Shown: one piece after another, positions 32,601 through 41,553 of the stretch
Layout of the letters: each line of letters begins with the position of its first letter
How positions within the stretch are numbered: position 1 is the stretch's first letter
NCBI GenBank assembly: GCA_027306785.1
Contig: DAHUZB010000035.1
Coordinates: forward strand, 62,001-126,000
Origin: Vulcanimicrobiota bacterium
GTDB lineage: Bacteria; Vulcanimicrobiota; Vulcanimicrobiia; Vulcanimicrobiales; Vulcanimicrobiaceae
Reading direction: 5' to 3'
DNA: 64,000 nt
Made by a program: the position numbers and the translations under genes
The notes under the pieces: generated by a model
The model's input: the letters and a program-made list of their open reading frames with translations, nothing else
The model's database searches: none
What the model was told of the DNA's origin: nothing

Positions 32601-34412
32601 ATGAAGCGGACGATCGTTCCATTTCTCGCCGTGCTCGTGCTTGCCGCGTGCAGCGGCGGCGGCTCGACCGGCGCCCTCACGCCGAGCGCTCCGATCGGTC
32701 CCACACAAGCCGGAAAAGCGACGCTCGCGATCAAGATTCCCAGCAAGAGCCTGATGACGGCGCTGCGCCGACCGTTCTATCAGTCGCAAGCGACCGCGGG
32801 CATCGCGTTTACCTGGAACAGCAGCGATCCGACGCATCCCGACCTCGCGTTTCCGGTTTCGGCCACGTGCCCGTCGCCGTTGCCGCAAGGCATCACGTCG
32901 TGCAGCATCGATTCGACCGGCAGCACGATCTATCAATTCACGATCGATATCACGCCGGGCACCTACCCGAATTTCAAGGTGACCACCTTCGATACGGCGC
33001 CGACCGGAGCATCGCCGACGACGAGCACGTTTTCCACCGCCGCGCACGTGCTCTCGCAGGCTGCGCTGCCCACGCCGATCACGATCGTGAGCGGCAAGGA
33101 TACGACGCTGCCGAACATGACGTTCTACGGCATCCCGCAGAGCGTGAGCCTGATTCCCTACCCGTCGCAGTCGCACGTGCAGCAGACGGGCCAGTACTCG
33201 TACCAGATCGTCGGGAACGCGCAGCAAGACTTCGGCGTTGCCGCGCTCGACGCGGGCGGATTTCTGATCGGCTCGACGGATAGCGGGGCGCCGACGATCA
33301 CCGTCAGCGAAGGCTCGAGCGATTCGCCGCAGGAGTTCGCGATCGCGAAGCTCACCGGTGCGAACGAATACGGCATCGGCGCGATCGCCGCGGCGGCCTC
33401 GCCGCAAGGAACGATCACCGTGACCGCAACGGCGGGTGCGAGCGGATTCGCGCCGGTCTCGGCAACCTATACGATCGTCCCGATTCAGGAGATGTGGATC
33501 ACGCAGAGCACCGCCGGCGCGACGACCGGGTATGGACTCGCCGGCTATCCGCTCGATCCGCCCGGGTACGCGCCCGTGACGCCGATGGATTTCACCTACG
33601 ATGATCCGACACTCAATGCATGCGGCGTCGGCGTCTCCTGCTCGTGGCGAGCGGCGACGCAGCTTCCCGATACCTCGTTCGTCGCGGCCTCGGCAACCAA
33701 CGGTCATCTCTATCGTTTCGTGCAGGGAACGGGTTCGGAACCCCCGGCCTTCCCGCAGCAGTTGCCGACCGGCTACACATCGACGACCATCGCGGCGCTC
33801 GCGGCGGACAACGCCGGACACATCTACATCGCCGACAACTCGGCGAACGGGCTCGTCATGCTCCCGAGCGCGACGAGTACCGCGGTCGTCGTGCCGTCGC
33901 TCTCGCCGATGTATCCGGATGCAATCGCGATCGCACCGTCGCTGGCGTCGATACCGAGTTCCTTACAACAGACCGCCTGGGTAGCGAACTATTCCGTCAG
34001 TCAGAGCCCGATTTTCGGCTATTACGTGAACGGAAGCGGCATGCCGACCGACTTCCCGGTGACCGTGATCGACGGGCAGCGACCCCTCGGGATCGTCACG
34101 GCGCTCGGTTTCGATGCCAACGGCTATCTCTGGGCCTTCGACGGCTCCTCCATCCACGTCTATTCCATCTCGGGAACCACATCCAACGCAACGGCAACCG
34201 AGCTCCTCACCACGCCGTACGCGCCGACGACCGTGCTCTCCGGCGCCTCGTTCGGTGCGACCGCGCAGGGAGCGATGTGGCTTGCATCATTCGGATCGGC
34301 GAGCACGATCACGCAGTTCACCCTGAGCGGCTGCCCCACATCGTGCACGGTGATGCCCGGCACGACGTCGTACCTGAACGCGGACGCCGATTCTGCGATC
34401 GTCGTCCCGTAA
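32601..34412 (+). CDS. Large exported lipoprotein with Ig-like and propeller-like regions
   Basis: The 603-residue protein starts MKRTIVPFLAVLVLAACSGGG (lipobox LAAC), with GGAG 10 bases upstream. The first 300 residues are beta-sandwich-like with many Thr/Ser. From about 340 there are strands typical of NHL/streptogramin-lyase propellers (ALAADNAGHIYIADN, GFDANGYLWAFDGS). Same architecture and style as the next gene and as the pair at 10448-14115. Probably anchored in the outer membrane; function unknown. Confidence 0.75.
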   Translation: MKRTIVPFLAVLVLAACSGGGSTGALTPSAPIGPTQAGKATLAIKIPSKSLMTALRRPFYQSQATAGIAFTWNSSDPTHPDLAFPVSATCPSPLPQGITSCSIDSTGSTIYQFTIDITPGTYPNFKVTTFDTAPTGASPTTSTFSTAAHVLSQAALPTPITIVSGKDTTLPNMTFYGIPQSVSLIPYPSQSHVQQTGQYSYQIVGNAQQDFGVAALDAGGFLIGSTDSGAPTITVSEGSSDSPQEFAIAKLTGANEYGIGAIAAAASPQGTITVTATAGASGFAPVSATYTIVPIQEMWITQSTAGATTGYGLAGYPLDPPGYAPVTPMDFTYDDPTLNACGVGVSCSWRAATQLPDTSFVAASATNGHLYRFVQGTGSEPPAFPQQLPTGYTSTTIAALAADNAGHIYIADNSANGLVMLPSATSTAVVVPSLSPMYPDAIAIAPSLASIPSSLQQTAWVANYSVSQSPIFGYYVNGSGMPTDFPVTVIDGQRPLGIVTALGFDANGYLWAFDGSSIHVYSISGTTSNATATELLTTPYAPTTVLSGASFGATAQGAMWLASFGSASTITQFTLSGCPTSCTVMPGTTSYLNADADSAIVVP

Positions 34413-34455
34413 ATACGCGATGCTCTTTGTTGATGCGTTTGCGATCGGAGGATCT

Positions 34456-36717
34456 ATGAAACGACTGCTCGTCCCGCTGGGTCTCGCCTGCGCGCTCGCC
34501 GCGTGCGGCGGAGGCGGCGGTGGTTCCGCGGTTCCGGTCGCGAACGGCGCAAGCGGGCCGCACGCAAACGGACAAGCGCAGATTCGCGTCGTCATTCCGA
34601 ACGCGCCCGGGGCGCAAGCGGCTGCGCGCACGAAACCGCAGCTGATCTCGGCCGCGACGGCGCAGCTAGCGTTCACCATCGTGAACGTGGACGGAGCCTC
34701 TCCCGCGCCCGCATCGACGCCGTTCATCGTGACGATCGCAACCTCGACGTACTGCTCGTCGACCGCAGTTGGAACTTCGTGTTCCGTCCCGGTGCCGGTA
34801 CCGATTGCGAAAGCGGTGGTCATTCAGATTGCCACCCTCGACGCGAGCGGCGCGGTGCTCGATACCGGCGATGTCGGTCCCATCGATACGACGCAATCCG
34901 TGATTGCGCAGCAGAACGTCACCCTCGGCGGCGTTCCCGCAGCGCTCGTCATCTCGCCGAGCAGCGCCTCGGCTCCGCTCGACGGCGCGCCGCATACGCT
35001 GACCTTTACGATCTCCGCGCAAGATGCCGCCGGAAACACGATTATCTCGAGCACTCCGTACGCGACGCCGATTACCATCGCGCTGCAAGGCGCAACCGGG
35101 TCTGCGCTCTCGATCTCGCCGACCACGATCGCCGCTCCCGGTGCGAACGGCAAACAGACCGTCACCCTCACGTACAATGGTTCGCCGACGGGCGGTCTCA
35201 CCAAAATCGTCGCGACGAGCGGCAGCATCGCGCAAACTGCGTCGTTCGCGCCGCTCGTGTATAGCCCGACGTCATTCGGACAGCTCGACGTCGGCACACC
35301 CGTCACGCTGACCGTCAGCGAGGCAGGCTACGCGGGTGCGTTTACCGCATCGCCGCCGCCGTTCGTCACGCGAAGCTGCGTGCCGTCGTCGTGCACGCCC
35401 GCAACCGCGGGAGGTGCGGTCGCGATCACCCTCACCGCAACCGGCGCCGGAAGCGGAAACATCGCGCTTGCCGACACGCTCGGGAGCACGGCCTCGCTCG
35501 CGCTGACGGCAACGACCGTCAGCGGCGGCGGCAGCGTCGTCGGACCGCCGTACCCCGTTTACGAATATCCGACCGCCGCGGGCGGAAAAAACTACGGCAT
35601 CACCGTCGGCGGCAGCGGGCAATCGCTGTGGTACGTCGATGCCGCCCTCGATACGATCGGTGAGGTGCTCAAGCCGGGCGCCTGCAACGGCACGGTGACC
35701 AGTTGCCCGACGAGCGAACTCGCCGCGCTACCGACGATCCAAACGCCACCGCTCGCGCTGCGCACGATCTCGACCGGAAGCGACGGCAACCTCTACCTCG
35801 CGGATCCTGGCGTCGGCACCGATCTCGGATCGGTGACGCAAGCGACGTGCAGCGACACCTCCGCCTCCTGCAGCCTCGCGCAGCAGATGAACTTCGGGAG
35901 AACCATCGCCACGCCCGCGCCCTTCGACGCGAAGCTCGGTCCCGACGGCTTCGTCTACGCGACGTCCTCCTTCTCACAGATGCTGCCCGGACCGCCGCCG
36001 ACGCCCGGCCCATCGTTCATCTACGCGAGCTATGCGTCGGGATTCGGCACCTCGTTCGTGGCTCCGATTGCCGTGGCGCCCTATCCGAGTTCTCCCGGCT
36101 ACCTGACCCTCGACCAAAGCGGAACCGCCTTCTGGTTCACCGATAATGGCAACGGGAATATCGGGTACCTGCCGATTCCGTGCGGCGTGCTGCCGTGCAC
36201 CGTCGTCGAGCAGCCGTCAAACATTGTCACCTTCCATCCGGGCGCCGGGCACGCACCGCGCGGTGGACCACAAATTCATCCGCATCCGCTCGGAGCGGGG
36301 ACAGCGGGAACGCCGTTCTCTACGCCGCTCGGCGGCATCGTCGAAGGACCCGACGGCTATCTCTACGTCGCCGAGCCGAGCGCCCATCGCATCGACCGCC
36401 TACAGGCATCGACATGGCAGACATGCTCCGGCCTGAGCTGCACCTACACGCCGATCGCGCTGCCCGATGCATCGGCGGTGCCGATGATGCTCGCCGTCGG
36501 TCCCGACGGCAACATCTGGTTTACCGACGCGAACGCAACGAAGGGTGAGGTCGGGTTCATCGCCCTCAACACCTGTAGCGCGAGCGGCTGCAACGCCCAC
36601 GAGTATCCCGTGCCGACCGCGAACGGGATTCCGTGGGGCATCGCGAGCGGACCCGACGGCAACATCTGGTTCACCGAGAGCGGTACGAACAAAATCGGTG
36701 AGGTGAAGTTACAGTAA
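34456..36717 (+). CDS. Large exported lipoprotein with streptogramin-lyase-like repeats
   Basis: The 753-residue protein has GGAGG before the ATG and signal peptide LLVPLGLACALAACGGG. N-terminal Ig-like strands (LVISPSSASAPLDG) resemble invasin/Big-type domains. The C-terminal 350 residues carry propeller blades such as GSDGNLYLADPG, GPDGFVYA, GPDGYLYVAEPS, GPDGNIWFTDA and GPDGNIWFTESGTN. Blade spacing is irregular, with Cys pairs inside several blades. It follows its paralogue by 43 bp. The stop overlaps the convergent MobA-like gene by 9 bp. Confidence 0.78.
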   Translation: MKRLLVPLGLACALAACGGGGGGSAVPVANGASGPHANGQAQIRVVIPNAPGAQAAARTKPQLISAATAQLAFTIVNVDGASPAPASTPFIVTIATSTYCSSTAVGTSCSVPVPVPIAKAVVIQIATLDASGAVLDTGDVGPIDTTQSVIAQQNVTLGGVPAALVISPSSASAPLDGAPHTLTFTISAQDAAGNTIISSTPYATPITIALQGATGSALSISPTTIAAPGANGKQTVTLTYNGSPTGGLTKIVATSGSIAQTASFAPLVYSPTSFGQLDVGTPVTLTVSEAGYAGAFTASPPPFVTRSCVPSSCTPATAGGAVAITLTATGAGSGNIALADTLGSTASLALTATTVSGGGSVVGPPYPVYEYPTAAGGKNYGITVGGSGQSLWYVDAALDTIGEVLKPGACNGTVTSCPTSELAALPTIQTPPLALRTISTGSDGNLYLADPGVGTDLGSVTQATCSDTSASCSLAQQMNFGRTIATPAPFDAKLGPDGFVYATSSFSQMLPGPPPTPGPSFIYASYASGFGTSFVAPIAVAPYPSSPGYLTLDQSGTAFWFTDNGNGNIGYLPIPCGVLPCTVVEQPSNIVTFHPGAGHAPRGGPQIHPHPLGAGTAGTPFSTPLGGIVEGPDGYLYVAEPSAHRIDRLQASTWQTCSGLSCTYTPIALPDASAVPMMLAVGPDGNIWFTDANATKGEVGFIALNTCSASGCNAHEYPVPTANGIPWGIASGPDGNIWFTESGTNKIGEVKLQ

Positions 36718-37266
36718 CTCGCCGAAGGCGTCCCATTCCGCCGGATGATCGAGATCGCAAAAGGCGGCGGGCAATTCGTACGGCACGACGCATCGCGTGA
36801 GCGATGCGTCGTCGCGTATCAGGCGAAGCGTATCGCCGTCGGCGAGACGCGCGGCGAGCGCGCGCGCACGCGGCGAGAAGAGCACCGGGTGGCCGGGCGT
36901 ACCATCCGCACGCTGCGGATAGACGATGTCTGCACCCGACGACTCGGCGGCATGTTCGAGCGCGTCCAAGAGCGCGTCGTCGAGTAGCGGCATATCGGCG
37001 AGGATCACGCCGACCGCGCGATCCGGCGGAATCGCCTCGAGCGCGAGCCGCAGGGAGTGCGTCATCCCGCGATGCGGAGCGTCGTTGACGACGACTTGCA
37101 TCTCCGGCGCCTGTGCGATCGCATCGTTGAGGTGCTGCTGCTGCACCACGCAAATCGCCGGACGCTCGCCGAGCACCGCACCGATGCGCGCGAGCGGCGA
37201 ACGCTCGTCGAGCGCCGTGAAGACTTTCGGGAAGCCCATGCGCGCGGCGTCTCCGGCCGCGAGCAC
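36709..37266 (-). CDS. MobA/MocA-like molybdenum cofactor nucleotidyltransferase
   Basis: The 185-residue protein has LAAGDAARMGFPKVF, the GlcNAc-1-P/MobA-type nucleotide-binding start with AxRMGxxK, then VGVILADMPLLDDALL (metal-binding Asp) and DGTPGHPVLFSP. This MocA-type arrangement is found beside Mo-hydroxylases, where it adds CMP or GMP to molybdopterin. The first canonical start in frame is GTG 37266. Typical members have only a few more residues before VLAAG, so it is nearly complete. It is the last gene of the Mo-hydroxylase operon. Confidence 0.85.
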   Translation of the reverse strand: MLAAGDAARMGFPKVFTALDERSPLARIGAVLGERPAICVVQQQHLNDAIAQAPEMQVVVNDAPHRGMTHSLRLALEAIPPDRAVGVILADMPLLDDALLDALEHAAESSGADIVYPQRADGTPGHPVLFSPRARALAARLADGDTLRLIRDDASLTRCVVPYELPAAFCDLDHPAEWDAFGELL

Positions 37267-37280
37267 GACGTAGACGCGGT

Positions 37281-38189
37281 TCAGCGCAGCACCGGATCGC
37301 GATGAATCGATCCGTCGAGCGCGCGCAGCGGTGCGGCGCCGCGCCCGTTGACGACGGCGAGCATCTCCGCCAGGATCGAAAGCGCCGTCTGCGCGCTCGT
37401 GAGCGCGCCCAGATCGAGCCCCGCGGGTCCGCTGATGCGTTGCAGATCCCCGCTGCCGAATCCCTCGCGGGCGAGCATCTCGCGGCGCGCGCGCTGCGCA
37501 CGTCTACTTCCCAACAGTCCGATGTACGGCGTCGCGGTTGCAAGCGCCGCGCGGATGGCGGGCAGATCGATCTTCACGTCGTGCGAGAGTACCACGAGCG
37601 GCGTACGTTCATCGAGCAGCGAGGGCAGAACCGCGTCGGGCCACGCGACGAGAATGCGCTCGGCATCGGGATGGCGCACGCGCTCCGTAAACGGCGGACG
37701 TGGATCGATCAGCGTCACGCTGAAATCCATCGCGCGCGCAAACCGCGTGAGTTCGGCCGCGAGGTCGGTCGCACCGACCACCGCGAGCGGACGCTTCGCC
37801 GCGACCGTGATTCGATGGCCCGCAACCGCGATCGTCGCGGTCGCGCTCCCGTCGGCAATCGCATCGAGCATCGGCAGATGCTCGGCGCGCGGCAGCCAGA
37901 GTGCCACGCGCAATCGCGCGCCGCAGACGGAGCCGTCGAGCAGATCGTCGTCGAGCACGAAGTCGAGCACGCGTTCGGGCGCGCCGTTCAGCACGGCGAG
38001 CGCCGCATCCACGATCTCCGCTTCATGACAGCCCGCGCCGATGTTGCCGCCGATGCCGCCGCGCGCATCGATCGACATCGTCGTCCCGAGCGGCGCCGGG
38101 AGCCCGTCGCGCGCCTCCACGAGCGTCGCAGCGGCGATGCGCGCTCCCGCGCGCACGGATGCGGCGAGGCCGGCGGCGATGCTACGCAT
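37281..38189 (-). CDS. xdhC: XdhC-family molybdenum hydroxylase maturation factor
   Basis: From the ATG at 38189 the protein has 302 residues. The N-terminal XdhC/CoxI domain has TLVEARDGLPAPLGTTMSI and GNIGAGCHEAEIV. The C-terminal Rossmann part has TLIDPRPPFTERVR, VVLSHDVKIDLPAI and IGLLGSRRAQRAR. XdhC proteins bind molybdenum cofactor, promote its sulfuration and deliver it to xanthine-dehydrogenase-family enzymes. The start overlaps the end of the catalytic-subunit gene by 8 bp. Confidence 0.92.
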   Translation of the reverse strand: MRSIAAGLAASVRAGARIAAATLVEARDGLPAPLGTTMSIDARGGIGGNIGAGCHEAEIVDAALAVLNGAPERVLDFVLDDDLLDGSVCGARLRVALWLPRAEHLPMLDAIADGSATATIAVAGHRITVAAKRPLAVVGATDLAAELTRFARAMDFSVTLIDPRPPFTERVRHPDAERILVAWPDAVLPSLLDERTPLVVLSHDVKIDLPAIRAALATATPYIGLLGSRRAQRARREMLAREGFGSGDLQRISGPAGLDLGALTSAQTALSILAEMLAVVNGRGAAPLRALDGSIHRDPVLR

Positions 38190-40323
38190 TCGGCACGAAA
38201 GGCAGCGTTCGCACGCGCGAGCCGTTGAGCGCGAAGATCGCGTTTGCGACCGCGGGCGCGATCGGCGTCGTCGCCGGCTCGCCGATACCGCTCGGTTTCT
38301 CGGTGCTCGGAATCGCGTAGGCATCCACCTTCGGCGCATCGGCCATGCGCAGCACGGCGTAGTCGTAGAAGTTGTGCTGCTCGACCGCACCGTCTTTGAT
38401 CGTGATGTTGCCGTACAGCGCCATCGAGAGACCGTAGTACGTCGCGCCGACCAACTGCTGCATGACGATCGTCGGATTCACGACGGTTCCGCAATCGGCC
38501 ACGACCCACACGCGATGCACGCGCGGCTTGGTGCCTTCCATCGAAACCTCCGCGATCGTGGCGCAGTTGGTGCCGTTCCACGGTCCGAATGCGAGGCCGT
38601 GCGCGGTTCCGGGCGCGGGCGACCCGGCACGCTGCACGACCGTCTTGATGACGGCCACCGCGCGCGGATCGTGCGCGAGTAGCGCGAGACGAAACGCGAC
38701 CGGGTCCTTGCCTGCCGCATGCGCAGCTTCGTCGATGAACGATTCGACCGCGAAGGCATTCCAGTTCGCACCGGGTGCGCGCAGGCTGCCCGCCGGAACG
38801 CCGCTTTTCGGATCGATGTAGTTCACGCGGACGTTCGGGATCGCGTAGGGCGAGTTGACCGCCGTATCGAGCGAGATGTCGTCGACGCCGTTCTTCGGGG
38901 GACCGAGCAGCGGCGCCATGATCGAATCCATCACGACCGTGTGATCGAGCGCGACGAGATCGCCGTTTGCATCGAGCGTGCCACGCAGATGACTTACCGC
39001 CATCGGCCGATACCAATCGTGCTGGATGTCTTCTTCACGCGGCCAGATCACCTGAACGGGCGCACCGATCGCCTTGCTCACCGCGACCGCCTCATCGGTG
39101 TAGTCGTGATAGAGACGGCGTCCGAAACCGCCGCCGAGATAGGTCGTGTGCACGGTCACCTTCTCGGGGGGCACACCCGCGATCTTCGCCGCGGACATCT
39201 GCGCGAAGGTCTGCACCTGCGTCGGCGCCCAGATTTCGACGCCGTCGGCGGTGACCGAGGCGGTCGCGTTCATCGGCTCCATCGTCGCGTGCGCGGCGGG
39301 CGGACCCTGATAGGTTGCATCCACAACGGTACCGTGGACGCCCTCGAGCGAGCCGCGCGAGAGCGCGACCTTCGCGCCGTCCTTGGATTGCGCGAGCGCG
39401 TGGAAACGCGCGTACAGATCGGCGCTGCCGATCTTGCGGAATGCGCCGGTATCGTAGGTGACCGCGAGCGCCTTGCGCCCTTCGAAGGCGGCCCACGTGT
39501 TGGTCGCGACGACCGCAATGCCCATGTCGTCGGGCAGGCGCACCACGTCGGTCACGCCGTGAATCGCCTTCGCCTTCGATGCATCGAACGAACGAATCGT
39601 CGCGCCGAAGACCGGCGGATGCAGCACGGTTGCAACCTTCATGTTCGGCACGCGTACGTCGATGCCGTACTGCGCGCGGCCGGTCACCTTATCGAGCGTA
39701 TCGTAGCGCGCGTTCTGCTTGCCGATGAGCGTAAACTCGCTCGCCGACTTCAGCTTCGGCGTTTTCGGTACCGCGAGCTGCGACGCCGCGGCGACGAGGC
39801 TTCCGTACGAGGCGGTCTTGTTCGACGCGGGATCGATGACGCTGCCCTGTTTGGTTTGCAGCGTCGCGGCATCGACGCCCCATTGCTTGGCCGCCGCGGT
39901 CGCGAGCATCTCGCGCGCGGTCGCTCCCGCGATCCGCAGCGGCATCCACATCGCGGCGGTGCTGGTACTGCCGCCGGTGATCTGCGCTTTGAAGACCGGA
40001 TCGACGTATTGCGGCGCCGCTGGTGCAAACGCGACGATCACGTCGTCGAACGGCAGATCGAGCTCGTCGGCGAGGACGGTCGGCAGACCGGTCGCCACGC
40101 CTTGCCCCATCTCCGACTTGTTGATGATGACCGTCGCTTTGCCGTCGGGATGCAGCACGAGCCACTGATTGGGCGTAAAGCCGCCCGCCTCGGGCGCGCT
40201 CGACGCAGCGGCACGGCCCGCGCTCTCGTTCGCGCAGCCGTCGATCCCGAACGCGAGCACCAAACTGCCCGCGAAAGTCGCGGAGAGTTTGACGAAATCG
40301 GCTCGATTCAAGGGAGCCATCAT
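38182..40323 (-). CDS. Molybdopterin-binding subunit of an aldehyde/isoquinoline-type oxidoreductase
   Basis: The 713-residue protein starts MMAPLNRADFVKLSATFAGS, an export-type leader lacking a clear twin-Arg. VINKSEMGQGVATGLPTVLADEL, TYLGGGFGRRLYHDYTDEA, GSLRAPGANWNAFAVESFID and the late GIGEPATTPIAPAVANAI (with the catalytic Glu) are typical of the IorB-like branch of the xanthine dehydrogenase family. It oxidises aldehydes or N-heterocycles by hydroxylation; the substrate is unknown. ATGA overlap with the iron-sulfur subunit upstream shows co-translation. Confidence 0.92.
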   Translation of the reverse strand: MMAPLNRADFVKLSATFAGSLVLAFGIDGCANESAGRAAASSAPEAGGFTPNQWLVLHPDGKATVIINKSEMGQGVATGLPTVLADELDLPFDDVIVAFAPAAPQYVDPVFKAQITGGSTSTAAMWMPLRIAGATAREMLATAAAKQWGVDAATLQTKQGSVIDPASNKTASYGSLVAAASQLAVPKTPKLKSASEFTLIGKQNARYDTLDKVTGRAQYGIDVRVPNMKVATVLHPPVFGATIRSFDASKAKAIHGVTDVVRLPDDMGIAVVATNTWAAFEGRKALAVTYDTGAFRKIGSADLYARFHALAQSKDGAKVALSRGSLEGVHGTVVDATYQGPPAAHATMEPMNATASVTADGVEIWAPTQVQTFAQMSAAKIAGVPPEKVTVHTTYLGGGFGRRLYHDYTDEAVAVSKAIGAPVQVIWPREEDIQHDWYRPMAVSHLRGTLDANGDLVALDHTVVMDSIMAPLLGPPKNGVDDISLDTAVNSPYAIPNVRVNYIDPKSGVPAGSLRAPGANWNAFAVESFIDEAAHAAGKDPVAFRLALLAHDPRAVAVIKTVVQRAGSPAPGTAHGLAFGPWNGTNCATIAEVSMEGTKPRVHRVWVVADCGTVVNPTIVMQQLVGATYYGLSMALYGNITIKDGAVEQHNFYDYAVLRMADAPKVDAYAIPSTEKPSGIGEPATTPIAPAVANAIFALNGSRVRTLPFVPNA

Positions 40324-40775
40324 GCACCGGCCTTCCCGACGTTCGCGACCGCTTCGCGGATGCGGTCGTAGGTGCCGCAACGGCAGATGTTGCTGATTGC
40401 CTGCGCCAAGTCGTCCTCCGTCGGATGCGGGTTCTGCTTGAGCAAGCTCGAGATCGCCATCAGCTGCCCCGACTGGCAGTAGCCGCACTGCGGCACCTGC
40501 GCCTCCACCCATGCCGCCTGCAACGGGTGAAGTTGCTCCGGCGTGCCGAGGCCCTCGATCGTGGTGATCGCCTTGCCGGCGACCGTACCGACCGGCACGC
40601 TGCACGAGCGCACCGCATCCTCGCCGACATGGACGGTGCACGCGCCGCACTGCGCGACGCCGCAGCCGAACTTCGTTCCGGTCAACCCCACGATATCGCG
40701 GATGACCCAGAGGAGCGGCATCTCGGCGGGCACGTCGAGATCGTGCTGCTTGCCGTTGATCGTCAGAGAAATCAT
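40320..40775 (-). CDS. (2Fe-2S) subunit of molybdenum hydroxylase
   Basis: The 151-residue protein has the plant-type ferredoxin cluster GCGVAQCGACTVHV with a fourth Cys in VRSCSVPV, and the second cluster CGYCQSGQL...CRCGTY. This is the small electron-transfer subunit of IorA-type two-subunit oxidoreductases; there is no FAD subunit, so electrons probably pass to a cytochrome. It is first in the Mo-hydroxylase set, 45 bp after tauE. Confidence 0.93.
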   Translation of the reverse strand: MISLTINGKQHDLDVPAEMPLLWVIRDIVGLTGTKFGCGVAQCGACTVHVGEDAVRSCSVPVGTVAGKAITTIEGLGTPEQLHPLQAAWVEAQVPQCGYCQSGQLMAISSLLKQNPHPTEDDLAQAISNICRCGTYDRIREAVANVGKAGA

Positions 40776-40820
40776 AGCCGTGAGACCCTTCCAACTCCGA
40801 GCGGAGTTGCCTTGCCGAAG

Positions 40821-41513
40821 CTAGCGAGCACGAACGAAAAAGACGACGGTCATCGTCACGCCGATCGCGATGACGATCGTGCGCGCGACCGGCTGCGGAA
40901 CGCGCCGAAAGAATTTCGCGCCGAAGTACCCGCCGAGCAGCGCGGTGACCGCCATCGGCACGGCAAACTGCCAATCGACGATCCGCGCGATCAGGAACGG
41001 CACGAGCGCCATACCGTTGATCGCGACGGAGAGCACGTTCTTCATGCCGTTGGTCGCATTGAAGCTCGGTAGCCCGGAGAAGGTGAGGATGGCGAGCATC
41101 AAGATGCCCATCCCCGCGCCGAAATATCCGCCGTAGACCGCAACGAAGAACTGCACGACGAGCTGCCATCCCCGATGCTCGGGATCGCCGACGTGCGGCC
41201 GCACGAGCAGCGGGCTCGCCGCGAATACGCTCGTCGCGAAGAGCAAGAGCCAGGGAATCAAGCGGTCGAACGTGGCGGCGGGCGTGAGCAGCAGGAGCAG
41301 CGCGCCGATCAGGGCACCGAGCGCGCTCACCGCGAGCACCGAATAGAGCATGCGCTTGTGCGGTTTCACGTCGACCCAGTAGCCGCGCGCGCCGCCGATC
41401 GTGCCGACCCACATCGCGGCGTTATTCGTGGCGTTTGCGGGAATCGCGGGAACGCCCGCGAGCACGAGCGCGGGAAAGCTCAAACAGCTTCCGCCGCCCG
41501 CGACGGAGTTCAT
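40821..41513 (-). CDS. TauE/SafE-family membrane transporter
   Basis: The sequence MNSVAGGGSCLSFPALVLAG, then IPANATNNAAMWVG, GGYFGAGMGILMLAIL and FNATNGMKNVLSVAING shows the two half-repeats of TauE/SafE sulfite/organosulfonate exporters, with about seven TM segments visible. Family similarity continues upstream of the ATG at 41513 (LPIAAAFAAGA), but that stretch contains only CTG codons as starts (41546, 41567) and overlaps the relA end. The real start may be CTG or lie at 41513 with a shortened TM1. Confidence 0.85.
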   Translation of the reverse strand: MNSVAGGGSCLSFPALVLAGVPAIPANATNNAAMWVGTIGGARGYWVDVKPHKRMLYSVLAVSALGALIGALLLLLTPAATFDRLIPWLLLFATSVFAASPLLVRPHVGDPEHRGWQLVVQFFVAVYGGYFGAGMGILMLAILTFSGLPSFNATNGMKNVLSVAINGMALVPFLIARIVDWQFAVPMAVTALLGGYFGAKFFRRVPQPVARTIVIAIGVTMTVVFFVRAR

Positions 41514-41553
41514 CGCGCCCGCTGCGAACGCCGCCGCGATCGGCAGCGCGTAA

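Noticed and set aside
38182-41412. A 1076-codon frame covering the Mo-hydroxylase large subunit and beyond
   Set aside because: Only 38182-40323 encodes a protein family; the rest is antiparallel or shifted sequence of tauE and the iron-sulfur subunit.
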